64,000 nucleotides of DNA from Paenibacillus glycanilyticus (GCF_023715145.1 NZ_JAMBNP010000004.1:310001-374000); one strand, 5' to 3'; shown: positions 8,391-17,618, counted from the stretch's first letter. Numbers and translations are program-made. Notes: a model not told the origin generated them from the sequence alone.

Positions 8391-9839
8391 CTAGTACAGC
8401 AGCCGTATAATACGGCTATCCGTAACCATGCTCATTAATTGCGCGCTTAACCGGTTATCATCAAGATGATGGCGGAACATGACTAATGCAGCCTGATCCT
8501 TCAGCTCTTCCTCGCCTAGCAGAGAGACCAGCGCTGTCGTCGTCCGTCCGTTCCCTTGGAAATCCTCCAGCTGAAGCTGCTTGCCGGCCCGGTCTCGAAG
8601 AACAAGCTTACCGTCTATTTGCTCAATGGATTGAAAAGCAACCAGCATGACGGGACTTTTATCGGCTAACGGATTCTTGATAACATTTTTTACTTGTTTG
8701 ATTACATCGGGGAAAGAGGCTGCAGCCAAGGACTTTATCTTTGCGTAATCTGACTCCCCCGGCTCCCGGAATGTCGCATTCTCCCAACGCACTCTCGGAT
8801 TAAGCTCGCCAGGATAGAGGAATAGCTCCTCGGTCTTGACGACAGCATGAAAGGTATCTTCCTCCCGCAGCGCCCGTGCTGCGCGGAACGGCCTAAGATG
8901 CCGGGTCACGCGGATATGGCCGGTGCCAAGATCAATCCACCACCCCGTATCCGCGAATTCACCCCGCGCTTCATCCGTATAGCACATGAACGCAAGCTGC
9001 AGCAGCTCCGCATCCTTCTGCACCCGTCCATATTCCCGCAGCTCCGCCAGCTGCCAGGCATGACCCAACAGCTCTTCGAGGTTCGTATCCGTTTCCATCG
9101 GAGATTCCGGATCTGCAGCGCGCTGCTCCAGATAGGCTTTGCCTTTCTTGGTTAATGCTCTGAGAGCAAGAAGCTGCTCCATCGCATCCGTGTAGACCGC
9201 TTCCCTGTCGATCTCCGATTGCTGCATAATCATGACAAATTCCCTGAGACCGGCTTGAGCCCCGGGTATGTAATGGTTGCCTAACTGCTTCGCCTGCTCT
9301 TCGATCATCTGAAGAGTCTTCTTATCTACGCTTCCGAGACCGGACAATGTCAGCTGAAGCACAAGCTTCTCCAATAGGCCAAGTCCGTCAAGCTGAACCG
9401 CAATCTTTTTCACCAATGCGGATTTGTTTACCTTGCGTTTCGGTTTAACCGAATCTCCCGGATCAGCCGCTGCCGCTTCCTTCTTCTTCTCTTCCCGCTT
9501 TTCCGCTTTGTCCCGTTTATCCGCAATATCCTGCGGCATTTCCGCTGTGGCGAATGCTTTGCCTAATGCACGGGCATATAAGAGACCAAGAGCGTGCTTG
9601 CATGGAAATTGTCTGCTTGGACAGCTGCAGCGAAACACCGGACTTCCTTCATTCATGAAGTCCACCGAACACCGGTAAGGATCTTTGCCGCTTCCTTTGC
9701 ATTCTCCGAACAATAGCGTTCTATCGTCGGTCTCATTCAGCAGCTGGAAGCTGTTCTTCTTCACCAGATCTCTTCCGTTCTTGATCGCTCCTGCAGTTGG
9801 CGCCAAACTGTCGACGTACGCTTCTGTTATCGTTGCCAT
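8391..9839 (-). CDS. SWIM zinc finger protein, first gene of yeh-like operon
   Basis: 482 residues, cytoplasmic. The SWIM zinc site is explicit: C71-x-C73-x6-C80-x-H82 within FRCSCPSRQFPCKHALG. It is followed by a strongly charged Lys/Glu linker (about 105-140, DKRDKAEKREEKKKE) and a long mixed domain. SWIM fingers bind nucleic acid or protein. The gene opens the operon: it is followed within 12 bases by the HEAT-like gene, and the intergenic stretch upstream (9840-9970) must hold the promoter. E. coli YehQ is the matching SWIM protein by context. The linker looks flexible, which would suit tethering a nucleic-acid or protein target to the MoxR/VWA machinery; this is inference. Confidence 0.87.
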   Translation of the reverse strand: MATITEAYVDSLAPTAGAIKNGRDLVKKNSFQLLNETDDRTLLFGECKGSGKDPYRCSVDFMNEGSPVFRCSCPSRQFPCKHALGLLYARALGKAFATAEMPQDIADKRDKAEKREEKKKEAAAADPGDSVKPKRKVNKSALVKKIAVQLDGLGLLEKLVLQLTLSGLGSVDKKTLQMIEEQAKQLGNHYIPGAQAGLREFVMIMQQSEIDREAVYTDAMEQLLALRALTKKGKAYLEQRAADPESPMETDTNLEELLGHAWQLAELREYGRVQKDAELLQLAFMCYTDEARGEFADTGWWIDLGTGHIRVTRHLRPFRAARALREEDTFHAVVKTEELFLYPGELNPRVRWENATFREPGESDYAKIKSLAAASFPDVIKQVKNVIKNPLADKSPVMLVAFQSIEQIDGKLVLRDRAGKQLQLEDFQGNGRTTTALVSLLGEEELKDQAALVMFRHHLDDNRLSAQLMSMVTDSRIIRLLY

Positions 9840-9970
9840 GGTATACCCCGCATTTCATAGGAAATTCTATTAAATTCCACAACAGAATGATATTTTCCTG
9901 CCTAAATGGCATCCTTCTATCTGTATGGCAAAGGGGCGTGAATATAACCGGTTTTATGCGTAATCAAACA

Positions 9971-10002
9971 CAAAGACCCTCCTGTCGCCAGGAGGGTCTT
10001 TG
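9971..10002 (-). terminator. Terminator downstream of phosphodiester glycosidase gene
   Basis: Perfect 14-base-pair stem with TCGC loop, 10 bases past the minus-strand stop at 10012. Confidence 0.75.
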
Positions 10003-10011
10003 ATTATTTAT

Positions 10012-11064
10012 TTATTGGAGGCCAATGCCTTCAAACGAGGTTACCTTTTTGCCGTCCACATCAACATGAAGGTTATCTCCTTCTTGCGGGATCAAAGCCC
10101 AGATGTTTGGCAGATAACGCGGTATATTATTGCGAGAAGAAGGAATCGTAATATTATCACCGTTAAAATACATCGAAGCGGAAGACCCGCCATCCATACA
10201 CATGGCATTAACGGCTCCGCGCTCATACAGCAAGTCCTGTACTTCTTTAATGCTTGCTCCTACGGAGCGAGCCTGCCGGCCGTCAATAACAACGAAAATA
10301 ATGGTGCCGTCTTTCTTCTGGCCAATTGCCGTACGCGGTCCCCAGCCCCAGCCGCCATCGCCTTCGACCATCTTTTGGCCGTTTACGATGAGCTGCGGTT
10401 TGAATCCTGCAGCATATTGTACCCCAAGATTAACTAGCTCATTCGCGCTGTACTTGCCGGTAATCATCACGCCGTCTTTTGTAATTCCGGCAACAAACTC
10501 TTTTGTGTTTTTGTTCTGGCTTTTGATAACGCCATCCTCGATAACGACGCCGGTAGATGCTCCGCCGTTGCCTTGGCCGTTCAAATCGACAAAGCCACTG
10601 GCATTGATCGCGGCAAGTGCTTTCGCCCGCTTTGCAATGACAAAGATTTGTTCCCCGTGATCACTCAGCTTCGAGCTGACCAGCTTTACCCGGTTCGGAT
10701 TCGAGATCGTGATGATTTTCCCTTTGTAATAATGCGTAGGATTCGTGTAGCTCTCGATCGACTCCACATGCACGTACAAATCTTTATCCGATTTTACGTT
10801 AACAAGGTCGTCTAAATCATCTTTGACTGACGCGCTATTCTCATAACTCGGATTGTTTATATTTTCCAACATGGCATCCAGTTCACTTTGCGGCAAGAAA
10901 GTAAACTTCGCCCACTGGCGATGCTGTGATGATAAGATACTCTCTGCTGCCATCGCTCGAAGCTGATATCCGGAATCCGTAAAAAACATAAAGACACCCG
11001 AAATAATCGCCCAGACGATGATAAATATGCCTACAAAACCAAAAAACTTCTTCACAAATTCCAT
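10012..11064 (-). CDS. Phosphodiester glycosidase (NAGPA/DUF2233) family membrane-anchored protein
   Basis: 350 residues with one N-terminal membrane helix (residues about 8-28, FFGFVGIFIIVWAIISGVF) and an outward catalytic domain. The family signatures are clear: NASGFVD, then GPRTAIGQKKDGTIIFVVIDGR, and MCMDGGSSASMYF near the C-terminus, which contains the conserved Asp and Gly/Ser turn of N-acetylglucosamine-1-phosphodiester alpha-N-acetylglucosaminidase-like enzymes. Bacterial members act on the cell surface, on wall teichoic acid or exopolysaccharide phosphodiesters. It stands alone with its own terminator. A TATAAT-like -10 (minus strand, 11106-11101) lies 37 bases upstream. Exact substrate unknown. 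Confidence 0.88.
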   Translation of the reverse strand: MEFVKKFFGFVGIFIIVWAIISGVFMFFTDSGYQLRAMAAESILSSQHRQWAKFTFLPQSELDAMLENINNPSYENSASVKDDLDDLVNVKSDKDLYVHVESIESYTNPTHYYKGKIITISNPNRVKLVSSKLSDHGEQIFVIAKRAKALAAINASGFVDLNGQGNGGASTGVVIEDGVIKSQNKNTKEFVAGITKDGVMITGKYSANELVNLGVQYAAGFKPQLIVNGQKMVEGDGGWGWGPRTAIGQKKDGTIIFVVIDGRQARSVGASIKEVQDLLYERGAVNAMCMDGGSSASMYFNGDNITIPSSRNNIPRYLPNIWALIPQEGDNLHVDVDGKKVTSFEGIGLQ

Positions 11065-11365
11065 CCTTTCTGTGCGGAATTCACTTTAAGATGAAAGCCC
11101 ATTATAAGTCTAGCAGCCTAACAAATGCTATAAGCAAATATTTTCAGTTGAACCATTATGTTTTCTTCTCTATTTAATAGACGTAATGAACCGACAAAAA
11201 TAATGCAGTTTCTCGCAATTTTTTTCTAATCTATTTTTTCCAGCGAAAAAAGAGTCAAAAAATGCGGTCCCTTTTAGAGACCGCTCGCTTTAAAACTATT
11301 AAACGGATGCATTACCTTAATCCTCAAACCGCAAACTAAATACACGTTGTAGACATCCCGTTCTA
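11065..11365. other. Gene-free interval between SgrR-like and phosphodiester glycosidase genes
   Basis: Contains an AT-rich promoter region for the leftward glycosidase gene and the terminator of the SgrR-like gene (11264-11284). I see no further gene. Confidence 0.5.
11264..11284 (-). terminator. Terminator of the SgrR-like gene
   Basis: Six-pair GC-rich stem (GCGGTC/GACCGC) followed on the minus strand by ATTTTTTGACTCTTTTTT, 82 bases after the stop at 11366. Confidence 0.6.
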
Positions 11366-13138
11366 TTAATCATGCTCCTCCAGCCACACATCCTTGAAGT
11401 CAATCCAGCCTAAAGGATTTAAGCTTACTCCCCGTACGGATGGATGCAAATAAGTACTTAGGCGTCTGTGGTGAAGGAAGCAAACCACCGCTTCTTGACG
11501 TAGGCGCTCTTCTATTTCTTTCAACAACATACGGCGCTCTTCCATCGTTTCAGCTGCTAACGCATGATCGATCCGGCTGAATACCCACGCTTTCCGTTCT
11601 GCGTCAAAAAAGTTATTCATCACGCTGTCACGATGAGCATAGGCCTCAATCTCGCAAACCTCATCCTCCGGAAATACAAGTCCGGAAATACAGAAATCGG
11701 CTAGCAACAAGCTATCGTAGGGCAGCACCTCCGTCTGGATGCCCCATTTCGCCAATCGGTCCGTCACCCAGGCGCCGTCTTCCTTGTACTTGGGATGAAA
11801 GGCAAACCGCAGCGTCTCTCCGCCATAACCGGAGTTTTGAAGCAGGCTTCGGATTTGCTCAGGCTGTACGGGTTCCAGCGAATGCGAACGGATTGCTTCC
11901 GGTCTGAAGCCAAAAGCCGGAATTGCCCGTTCTCCGCCAAGCTCCGCTATCATTTCCTCCGGGTGAACAATCAGGCGAACAGCCTGACGGAAAGCTTCAG
12001 ACCGCTGCGGGCCGGCCGCTGCTAGATTCCAATTCAGAAGAACGCAGCCCTGACAGAGCTTCTCGATCTCCTGCCATTCTTCCCGCGTAGTTGTCTGATC
12101 CATTCGCATCGTATCCAGACTATGATGAACCTTCGCAAGTTTGTCGATATCCGTACTGCAAACCTCCGGCATAATCACAACTTCCACTTCATCCAGATAG
12201 GGCCTGCCTTGAAAATAATCAGCATGAGCATCCAGTCTGATTCGGCTATGCGTCCACTTCGCAAGCCGGAAGGGACCGGTCCCAATCGGTTGTTTCCAGA
12301 AATTCTCTTCTTCATTGCCTGCAAAATCGCAAGGAAGAATGCTGGCTGCCGCCGAACACATGAACCGGTCAAAGATCCGATTGACCCGGTTAAGCTTGAT
12401 GCGCAGCACGCGGGGACCAATTGTCTCTATACTCGCCACTTCACGCAGCAGCCAACTGTTCGCTGTTCCCTTATGCAGCCGGTTAAGACTAAATTGCACG
12501 TCGCTAGAAGTAAGCTCCTGGCCATTATGGAACCGGACTCCCTTGCGGAGATAAAACGTCCATTCCGTAGCTGCCGGATTTGAATTCCAGGAATGGGCGA
12601 GCATCGGCACAATCTTGCCCATTTGCTCGTCGAACCGCAACAGCCGGTCGAAGACTTGGCGAATCAGGTGAGAATCGAAGGCATACAGCAGATCGGCCGG
12701 ATCCAGAGTCAGAGGCGCCTTTAACACGGGAAAAACGAGGGAATCCCTGCATTGCTGACCTTCCCCTGCCCCCGCTTTTTTGTAGCCGAACTGATTATCA
12801 AGCCATTCCAGGAATTTGATCCTGGCATTCGTTCCGCTTCCGTATTGAGCGATAAGATCGAATGCGCGCTTATAATCCCCTTGTTCCGCCATATGCGTGA
12901 CATACTCTAACAAATACGGCTCCTTGCCGGTATGAAATACGATTCTGGACCGATGGCCCCTGCCTACCCCGGGCAGCCATTCTATCAGCTGCTCGCTCTG
13001 AAGCTTCTTCAGAATAAGCTTGGCGTTGCGCGGCGTACAGTATAGAAGGTCGGATAATTCCTCCAAGGTAGCTTCCACAGGAACGGAGTCGCCGCCAAAA
13101 CGTTCGTATAAGGTCAAATACCTCTCATCCAGAAGCAT
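11366..13138 (-). CDS. SgrR-family transcriptional regulator with solute-binding domain
   Basis: 590 residues. The N-terminus is a winged helix-turn-helix (about 1-75, TLEELSDLLYCTPRNAKLIL), followed by an extracellular-solute-binding-protein family 5 domain (about 120-590; LTSSDVQFSLNRL, IGTGPFRL are typical of peptide/nickel binding proteins). There is no signal sequence, so the binding domain senses a small molecule in the cytoplasm. E. coli SgrR responds to sugar-phosphate stress, but no sgrS or transporter gene is adjacent here, so the target is unknown. ATG at 13138 has AGGAGGG-like sequence upstream (CCTCCT at 13148-13153 on the plus strand). Confidence 0.88.
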   Translation of the reverse strand: MLLDERYLTLYERFGGDSVPVEATLEELSDLLYCTPRNAKLILKKLQSEQLIEWLPGVGRGHRSRIVFHTGKEPYLLEYVTHMAEQGDYKRAFDLIAQYGSGTNARIKFLEWLDNQFGYKKAGAGEGQQCRDSLVFPVLKAPLTLDPADLLYAFDSHLIRQVFDRLLRFDEQMGKIVPMLAHSWNSNPAATEWTFYLRKGVRFHNGQELTSSDVQFSLNRLHKGTANSWLLREVASIETIGPRVLRIKLNRVNRIFDRFMCSAAASILPCDFAGNEEENFWKQPIGTGPFRLAKWTHSRIRLDAHADYFQGRPYLDEVEVVIMPEVCSTDIDKLAKVHHSLDTMRMDQTTTREEWQEIEKLCQGCVLLNWNLAAAGPQRSEAFRQAVRLIVHPEEMIAELGGERAIPAFGFRPEAIRSHSLEPVQPEQIRSLLQNSGYGGETLRFAFHPKYKEDGAWVTDRLAKWGIQTEVLPYDSLLLADFCISGLVFPEDEVCEIEAYAHRDSVMNNFFDAERKAWVFSRIDHALAAETMEERRMLLKEIEERLRQEAVVCFLHHRRLSTYLHPSVRGVSLNPLGWIDFKDVWLEEHD

Positions 13139-13278
13139 GTCTGCAGCCCTCCTATGTAGTCAATCAAGGAATATTGTTGGCGCAAGTATACACTTCTTCC
13201 ACCTGTTTGGGTAGCACCAAGATCTCTTATAATTAAAGAAGCCGCAGCACCAACAATGTTGCATCGTTATCTTGTTTG

Positions 13279-13580
13279 CTAATCCATAACGTTGCCGCTC
13301 TCCGCCCTCTTTCGTTCCCTATAACGACTTGGAGACACGCCGTTATGCTGTTTGAACATCTTGCTGAAATGATATTCCTCATAATATCCGCATAGCTTGG
13401 CAATCTGCTTGACTGGATAGTCCGTAAAGACGAGATAACCGCAGGCTTGCTGGTTGCGGATATGATTCAACTATTCTTTTGGCCCCATGCCGGTATATTT
13501 AATAAACACCTTGCGCAGGTATGAAGGAGAAATACTGTATGCATGAGCCAGCTGTTCAATCCGCAAATTTTCTGTGAGAA
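13279..13580 (-). pseudogene. AraC-family regulator remnant, HTH only, with in-frame TAG
   Basis: Only the C-terminal double helix-turn-helix survives. Reading leftward from about 13580: NLRIEQLAHAYSISPSYL, then FIKYTGMGPKE, a TAG stop (13473-13471), then in the same frame LNHIRNQQACGYLVF and CGYYEEYHFSKMFKQHNG to the natural stop at 13279. The TAG sits where related proteins carry an aromatic residue in PxEYLNxxR, so a single substitution explains it. The N-terminal sensor domain is missing: to the right the sequence turns abruptly into a rightward GH2 gene fragment that also lacks its start. Both lost their 5' ends at the same point, as expected after a deletion that removed a divergent promoter region. 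Confidence 0.85.
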
Positions 13581-14307
13581 CGGAATTATATTCTGGAGCG
13601 AGATTCCGATCTGGGGAGCTATGCTTCCTAATGCGACTGTATGTGAACCCCTATTCCAGGAACGTGCGCTGACGATGATGAAGGAAATGGTCCATACGCA
13701 CCTCCACCACCCTTCCGTTGTATTCTGGTCCGTACATAATGAGCTTGATTCCAGAACGCAAGATGCGTACGAGATGACGGAGAGAATGGTTGAACTGGTA
13801 AAAGAGCTGGATACGAGCAGATTGATCACCTATGCCACCATGCATCCGCTGGAGGATGTGCTGCTTCCGTTATTTGATGTTATCGGGATCAACAAGTATT
13901 ACGGCTGGTATGAGGGCCATGTTGATGGGTTCAGAGAAATGCTTCAGAAGTTTCACGAGCGGGCCGAGCAATTGGGGGCCGGAGACAAGCCGGTGCTTAT
14001 GACGGAGTTCGGCGGTGCCGGGATAGCCGGGGATGTCGGCTGGGAGCCGCGATTGTTCAGCGAAGACTATCAAGCTCATATTGTGACCGAAGCACTGGAA
14101 ATATTCAGAGGGGATCTCCGAATTGGAGGCACCTACATCTGGCAGTTTGCCGATATCCGGGGCGATCTGAAGAGCAACGCCAGACATTTCCGCGACCGCG
14201 CCCGAAGCTTCAACAATAAAGGGCTGGTCAATGAATACCGCAAGCCAAAGCAATCGTTCCGAGAAGTACGCCGCATCTACCGGGCTTGGAGCGAGCAAGA
14301 CCGTTAA
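13569..14307 (+). pseudogene. GH2 beta-glucuronidase/galactosidase, 3' fragment
   Basis: About 245 residues of the TIM-barrel half of a glycoside hydrolase family 2 enzyme. It starts in mid-domain with CENGIIFWSEIPIWG and keeps the acid/base Glu in HHPSVVFWSVHNE and the nucleophile Glu in MTEFGGAG. A full enzyme needs roughly 600 residues including an N-terminal jelly-roll domain, which is absent. No ribosome site fits an internal start. The fragment abuts the AraC remnant, and a terminator follows at 14341. It was probably a glucuronide- or galactoside-degrading gene controlled by the neighbouring AraC gene. The reading frame itself is intact after the junction, so the deletion is the main lesion. 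Confidence 0.85.
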
Positions 14308-14340
14308 ATAAGATGCCACTTTACGCATACCGTGACAATA

Positions 14341-14367
14341 GGCAGCCGGTCATAATGACCGGCTGCC
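14341..14367 (+). terminator. Terminator after the GH2 fragment
   Basis: Twelve-pair GC-rich stem (GGCAGCCGGTCA and its complement) with a minimal loop, then GCTTAGTTTT on the plus strand. It can also serve the convergent isochorismatase-fold gene. Confidence 0.65.
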
Positions 14368-14390
14368 GCTTAGTTTTCCGAATCGATGCT

Positions 14391-14873
14391 TTACATTAAA
14401 TAGGAGATAGCCGGATGCGAGATTAAGTTTCTGTCTCTATACAAGGATGTTATGGCATCGCTATGCTTGCTTAAGACTGCGTTTTGCAGAATGACCGGTT
14501 TAAAGCCTCTTTCACCGGCTCCGTTATAAGTGAACAAGACGCAATGTTCTGCGGCAGTTCCGGAAATAATCAATAGCTCCACGCCCTGTTCGGCCAATAG
14601 TTGATCGAGCTCCGTTTGCCAAAACGCGTTTGAGAATTGTTTGGTTACAACAAGGTCCGTATCCTTCATTTGAACCTCTGGAATGGTTGTAAATGAATCT
14701 TTATTTAACTCTGAAATCCCTTCTACGTCCTGAACGTGAATGATTACTTGATTTTTGGATCGGAGGATGTCCGATACATAATTGATATACTCGCAAGCGC
14801 GATCAATAGCTTTCTTGTCGATATCCTGTAAGTGTACGGCTTGCATGTCAATAATTAAAAATCCAATTTTCAT
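14391..14873 (-). CDS. Cysteine hydrolase, isochorismatase fold
   Basis: 160 residues, the usual size. The catalytic triad is visible: Asp in FLIIDMQ (about 9), Lys in DLVVTKQFSNAFW, and Cys in GTAAEHCVLF. Members hydrolyse amides or the vinyl ether of isochorismate; this one has no siderophore genes around it and most resembles generic nicotinamidase-like amidases. It is convergent with the GH2 fragment and lies 39 bases downstream of the phosphotransferase gene, so co-transcription with that gene is likely. Substrate not predictable. Confidence 0.88.
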   Translation of the reverse strand: MKIGFLIIDMQAVHLQDIDKKAIDRACEYINYVSDILRSKNQVIIHVQDVEGISELNKDSFTTIPEVQMKDTDLVVTKQFSNAFWQTELDQLLAEQGVELLIISGTAAEHCVLFTYNGAGERGFKPVILQNAVLSKHSDAITSLYRDRNLISHPAISYLM

Positions 14874-14912
14874 TAATGTTTCTCCTTTTCAAATTGATAT
14901 TGAATTTCGCGG

Positions 14913-15854
14913 CTAATCCAAAACCGTATCAGCAGCTTGTTTCGCAAACGCAGCATAAGCTTCGATCCGGTCCGGGCATTGGTCTATTGCCCACCTGAGA
15001 GTATCGAAGGCCTTTAATAGCAGCAAATGCCACATAGCTGTAAGATCTGTTTTGTTTAATCCGTACCCGTCTAGAAAAGCATGGAATTCCTCTATATTGG
15101 GTCCTTCTATTAGCCCTAGCATCTGGCAATGCATCACTTGAGCGACGGTTCCGTGCGGTACAGCGCTCACTTCCGAATTGCACCAGTCCAATAAGATAAC
15201 TTCGTCTGCGTGATTGATTATCGTATTTTTCAAAGAGATATCGCCATGATTTAAACCGAAACGGAACGTATCTTTCTTCAAATTCTCAAACAGGCTTCTT
15301 ACCTGCCGAGAATCGTTCGGTGTTATAACGCCAAGCTGTATCAAAGGATCATGCTCCGTCAAACTATCTATGTTGTACTGCACATACCCTAGCCAGCTTC
15401 CGTCAGATCCTGCATGCGGAGGAGATTGAAACTCGCCTCGGACGGGATCCTTCAGATTTTCTCCGAATCCCTTTACCTGAATAGTGTTAATAATCCTGGT
15501 ATATTCGCCGAACTGTCTCCACACCTCAACCTTGGAAACCTTAGAATCCAGACCATTGTCGCCATCAATAAAAGCTTGAATCATATAAGCTGTATCATCA
15601 AGGATTCCTATGGACAATACCTCCGGTCCGGGAATGCCAACTGCGCCAGCTTGCTCGATGCACCATTTCTCTTTCGCATAGCTTGGGAAAAAAGCTTCAT
15701 CATTCATGCGTACAACAACTTTACTATTCTCTGTTATCACTACGCAAACCTGATTATCGATACCTCTATCCTTAATCAGGTAGGATGATGTTACTTCTTC
15801 CCGAAGAAAATCGCCTGCAATTTGTTCTGCTTTTATAACTATGGAATCTTTCAT
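14913..15854 (-). CDS. Aminoglycoside/choline phosphotransferase-family kinase
   Basis: 313 residues from the ATG at 15854; a longer in-frame opening exists upstream but lacks family similarity. The kinase-like fold shows the Brenner motif FGLNHGDISLKN (catalytic Asp, metal Asn) and the following VILLDWCNSE (DxD metal site). Such proteins phosphorylate small alcohols, amino sugars or antibiotics. An unrelated-looking small reading frame lies upstream and an isochorismatase-fold enzyme downstream, so there is no resistance context. Assignment to the superfamily is firm; a drug-resistance role is not supported. Confidence 0.85.
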   Translation of the reverse strand: MKDSIVIKAEQIAGDFLREEVTSSYLIKDRGIDNQVCVVITENSKVVVRMNDEAFFPSYAKEKWCIEQAGAVGIPGPEVLSIGILDDTAYMIQAFIDGDNGLDSKVSKVEVWRQFGEYTRIINTIQVKGFGENLKDPVRGEFQSPPHAGSDGSWLGYVQYNIDSLTEHDPLIQLGVITPNDSRQVRSLFENLKKDTFRFGLNHGDISLKNTIINHADEVILLDWCNSEVSAVPHGTVAQVMHCQMLGLIEGPNIEEFHAFLDGYGLNKTDLTAMWHLLLLKAFDTLRWAIDQCPDRIEAYAAFAKQAADTVLD

Positions 15855-15933
15855 TATGCTCTCGATTCTCCTTAAGGAGGTGCAGCAAGGATTTAGCCGC
15901 CACAATGAATCCCCCCTATATTGATCTGACAAC

Positions 15934-16209
15934 CTAGCTCTGATTGAGCCCCATATCTTTCCGTGCCATATCCAAAGCAACTGCCAATTTAATGCGATGA
16001 GACTTACACAAACCGATCATGTATTGTGTAATTGACATTGTTTCGATAATAGGCTCTATACTTGCATCATAACGTTCAGTCTCGACAATTGCTACTAAAT
16101 CCGCATTAATTAAATAAGTAACGATGTCGTCCCCTTGCCCCGGTATCCATTGAAGGCTATACGCTGTCACTAAATGAGCAGTATATTTCTGTAATAATCT
16201 CAGCTTCAA
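15934..16209 (-). CDS. Small hypothetical protein
   Basis: 91 residues from a TTG at 16209 with AGAGGGATC just upstream. Mixed hydrophobic and charged, no membrane segment, Met/Ile-rich middle (IIETMSITQYMIGLCK). I do not recognise a family. The codon pattern and a ribosome-site-like sequence favour a real gene, but the non-ATG start lowers confidence. Confidence 0.45.
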   Translation of the reverse strand: MKLRLLQKYTAHLVTAYSLQWIPGQGDDIVTYLINADLVAIVETERYDASIEPIIETMSITQYMIGLCKSHRIKLAVALDMARKDMGLNQS

Positions 16210-16315
16210 AGATCCCTCTAGATGATTAAACAGAGCAGCATGAGTTCTTACCTATAAGTTTGAAGCCTATTGGAAACCGGGTAAGTAGTTTTAAAAGCTG
16301 AGTGAGGTGATAGCA

Positions 16316-16546
16316 ATGAACCCTTTCGAGCATAGTGCCGATCGCCGGCACGAGCAGCAGGGCAAGCGCGATAATCCGGAGGGGATTCCGACGGATAAGG
16401 AGAGCCTGTTTGACAAGTTCGCCAGCGAGCGTACGGTTGATCCGATTCCGGTCGAAGATCAGACCATCGAGCAGCAGGACGAGAAGAACAAGAAACGCAC
16501 GAAAGATGATTCATCTAGTGAACGGAAATATCGTCCGGGAATTTGA
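16316..16546 (+). CDS. Small acidic hydrophilic protein
   Basis: 76 residues from the ATG at 16316, preceded by GAGGTGATAGCA. Strongly charged and disordered (RHEQQGKRDNPEG, then EDQTIEQQDEKNKKRTKDD), no hydrophobic core. A terminator follows at 16612. No family recognised; the composition is typical of stress or spore-associated small proteins in Bacilli, but nothing proves that role. Confidence 0.6.
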   Translation: MNPFEHSADRRHEQQGKRDNPEGIPTDKESLFDKFASERTVDPIPVEDQTIEQQDEKNKKRTKDDSSSERKYRPGI

Positions 16547-16611
16547 CTTCAATTATTGGCGCGAGATGCCGCCATGGCTCTTCTTACGCTATACTACTGC
16601 CTTTGGGTTAA

Positions 16612-16650
16612 AGTGGAGCAGCTGCTGCCGGCAGACTGCTCCACTTTTTT
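16612..16650 (+). terminator. Terminator after small acidic protein; copy A of a repeated hairpin
   Basis: Ten-pair stem (16612-16621 with 16636-16645), an inner CTGCCGGCAG palindrome in the loop, and a TTTTTT tail. A very similar hairpin occurs at 21028-21056. Confidence 0.75.
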
Positions 16651-16660
16651 CAGCATAGAA

Positions 16661-17446
16661 TTACACAGTTTTACGAGCCGTTACGATCGGCTGGTAATAA
16701 CCGGATACGGAGGGCATTGTCCATTCGATATCCGAGAAACCCGCCATACTCAGAATAGGAGTAAGCTCTTCTCTTAATAAAGCTCTGTATTGTGTCTTGT
16801 TATGCTTGGTTATCCACTGCCCGTTAATTTCCTGCAATAAAAAATGGTTAGTTCGATAGGTTTTCTCGTGATCTGCCCAATCCCATACCTGAAATACAAT
16901 TCGTTTGCCGTTATCGAAAACGCGAGGCTCTGTGGCTCTAGGCTTTTCATTTACCAGCTCATTATAATTCCTGATTGTAAGAAGAAGAATGCCTCCCTGT
17001 TTAACTTTGGAATACATGTTCCTTACAGCCAGATATAAATCTTCATCGGTCAGCAGGTGCGGGACTGCATTATCTGCGGAAAGAACAACATCATAGACTC
17101 CGGGAACATCTCTTTCTAAAGAACGAAAATCTGCTAATCCGAAGTTGATACCCACTCCTAAAGATTCTGCCTCTTTTTTTGCTCTTTCTATGGACGCAGA
17201 ACTTAGATCGGTCCCCGTAACTTTAAATCCGTGATTGGCTAGTCCAATGGCTTGAGTTCCAATACCGCAGGAACAATCCAATAGAGAAGTTCCTCCTTCC
17301 ATAAAAAAATGGAGTTTTGAATGAATGAAATTGCTTAGAACCTCACCTTGCCAAGAAATAGCCTGCTTCCAATCAACGAATATAAGATGATAATCTTCCG
17401 CTAGGTTATCATAAAAATCTAAAACTGACTCATCCATCCTACTCAC
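16661..17446 (-). CDS. Class I SAM-dependent methyltransferase
   Basis: 261 residues. Motif I is LLDCSCGIGTQAIGLA (about 75-90), followed by the acidic ribose-binding TGTDLSS and the DVVLSADNAVPHL post-motif. The fold is Rossmann-like and cytoplasmic. No neighbouring gene reveals the substrate; both flanks are transcribed as separate units. ATG at 17446 is preceded by GGCGGTGAG, a moderate ribosome site. Confidence 0.88.
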   Translation of the reverse strand: MSRMDESVLDFYDNLAEDYHLIFVDWKQAISWQGEVLSNFIHSKLHFFMEGGTSLLDCSCGIGTQAIGLANHGFKVTGTDLSSASIERAKKEAESLGVGINFGLADFRSLERDVPGVYDVVLSADNAVPHLLTDEDLYLAVRNMYSKVKQGGILLLTIRNYNELVNEKPRATEPRVFDNGKRIVFQVWDWADHEKTYRTNHFLLQEINGQWITKHNKTQYRALLREELTPILSMAGFSDIEWTMPSVSGYYQPIVTARKTV

Positions 17447-17618
17447 CGCCTACTGGTAGTTCAAATCGTATTAGGTTATTTCAACAATACTGAAGCAATT
17501 CCCTTCATATCACGCCATAATGCCTCCGTAACGGCCCAACTTCTGAAAAGACTATAAATCGTCAATAAGATTTCGCCATTTTGACAACAGTGTCTGATTG
17601 CTGCTCGTTAAAACCGTC

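Noticed and set aside
14913-15854. Antibiotic resistance phosphotransferase
   Set aside because: The superfamily motif is clear, but context and length fit general small-molecule kinases equally well.
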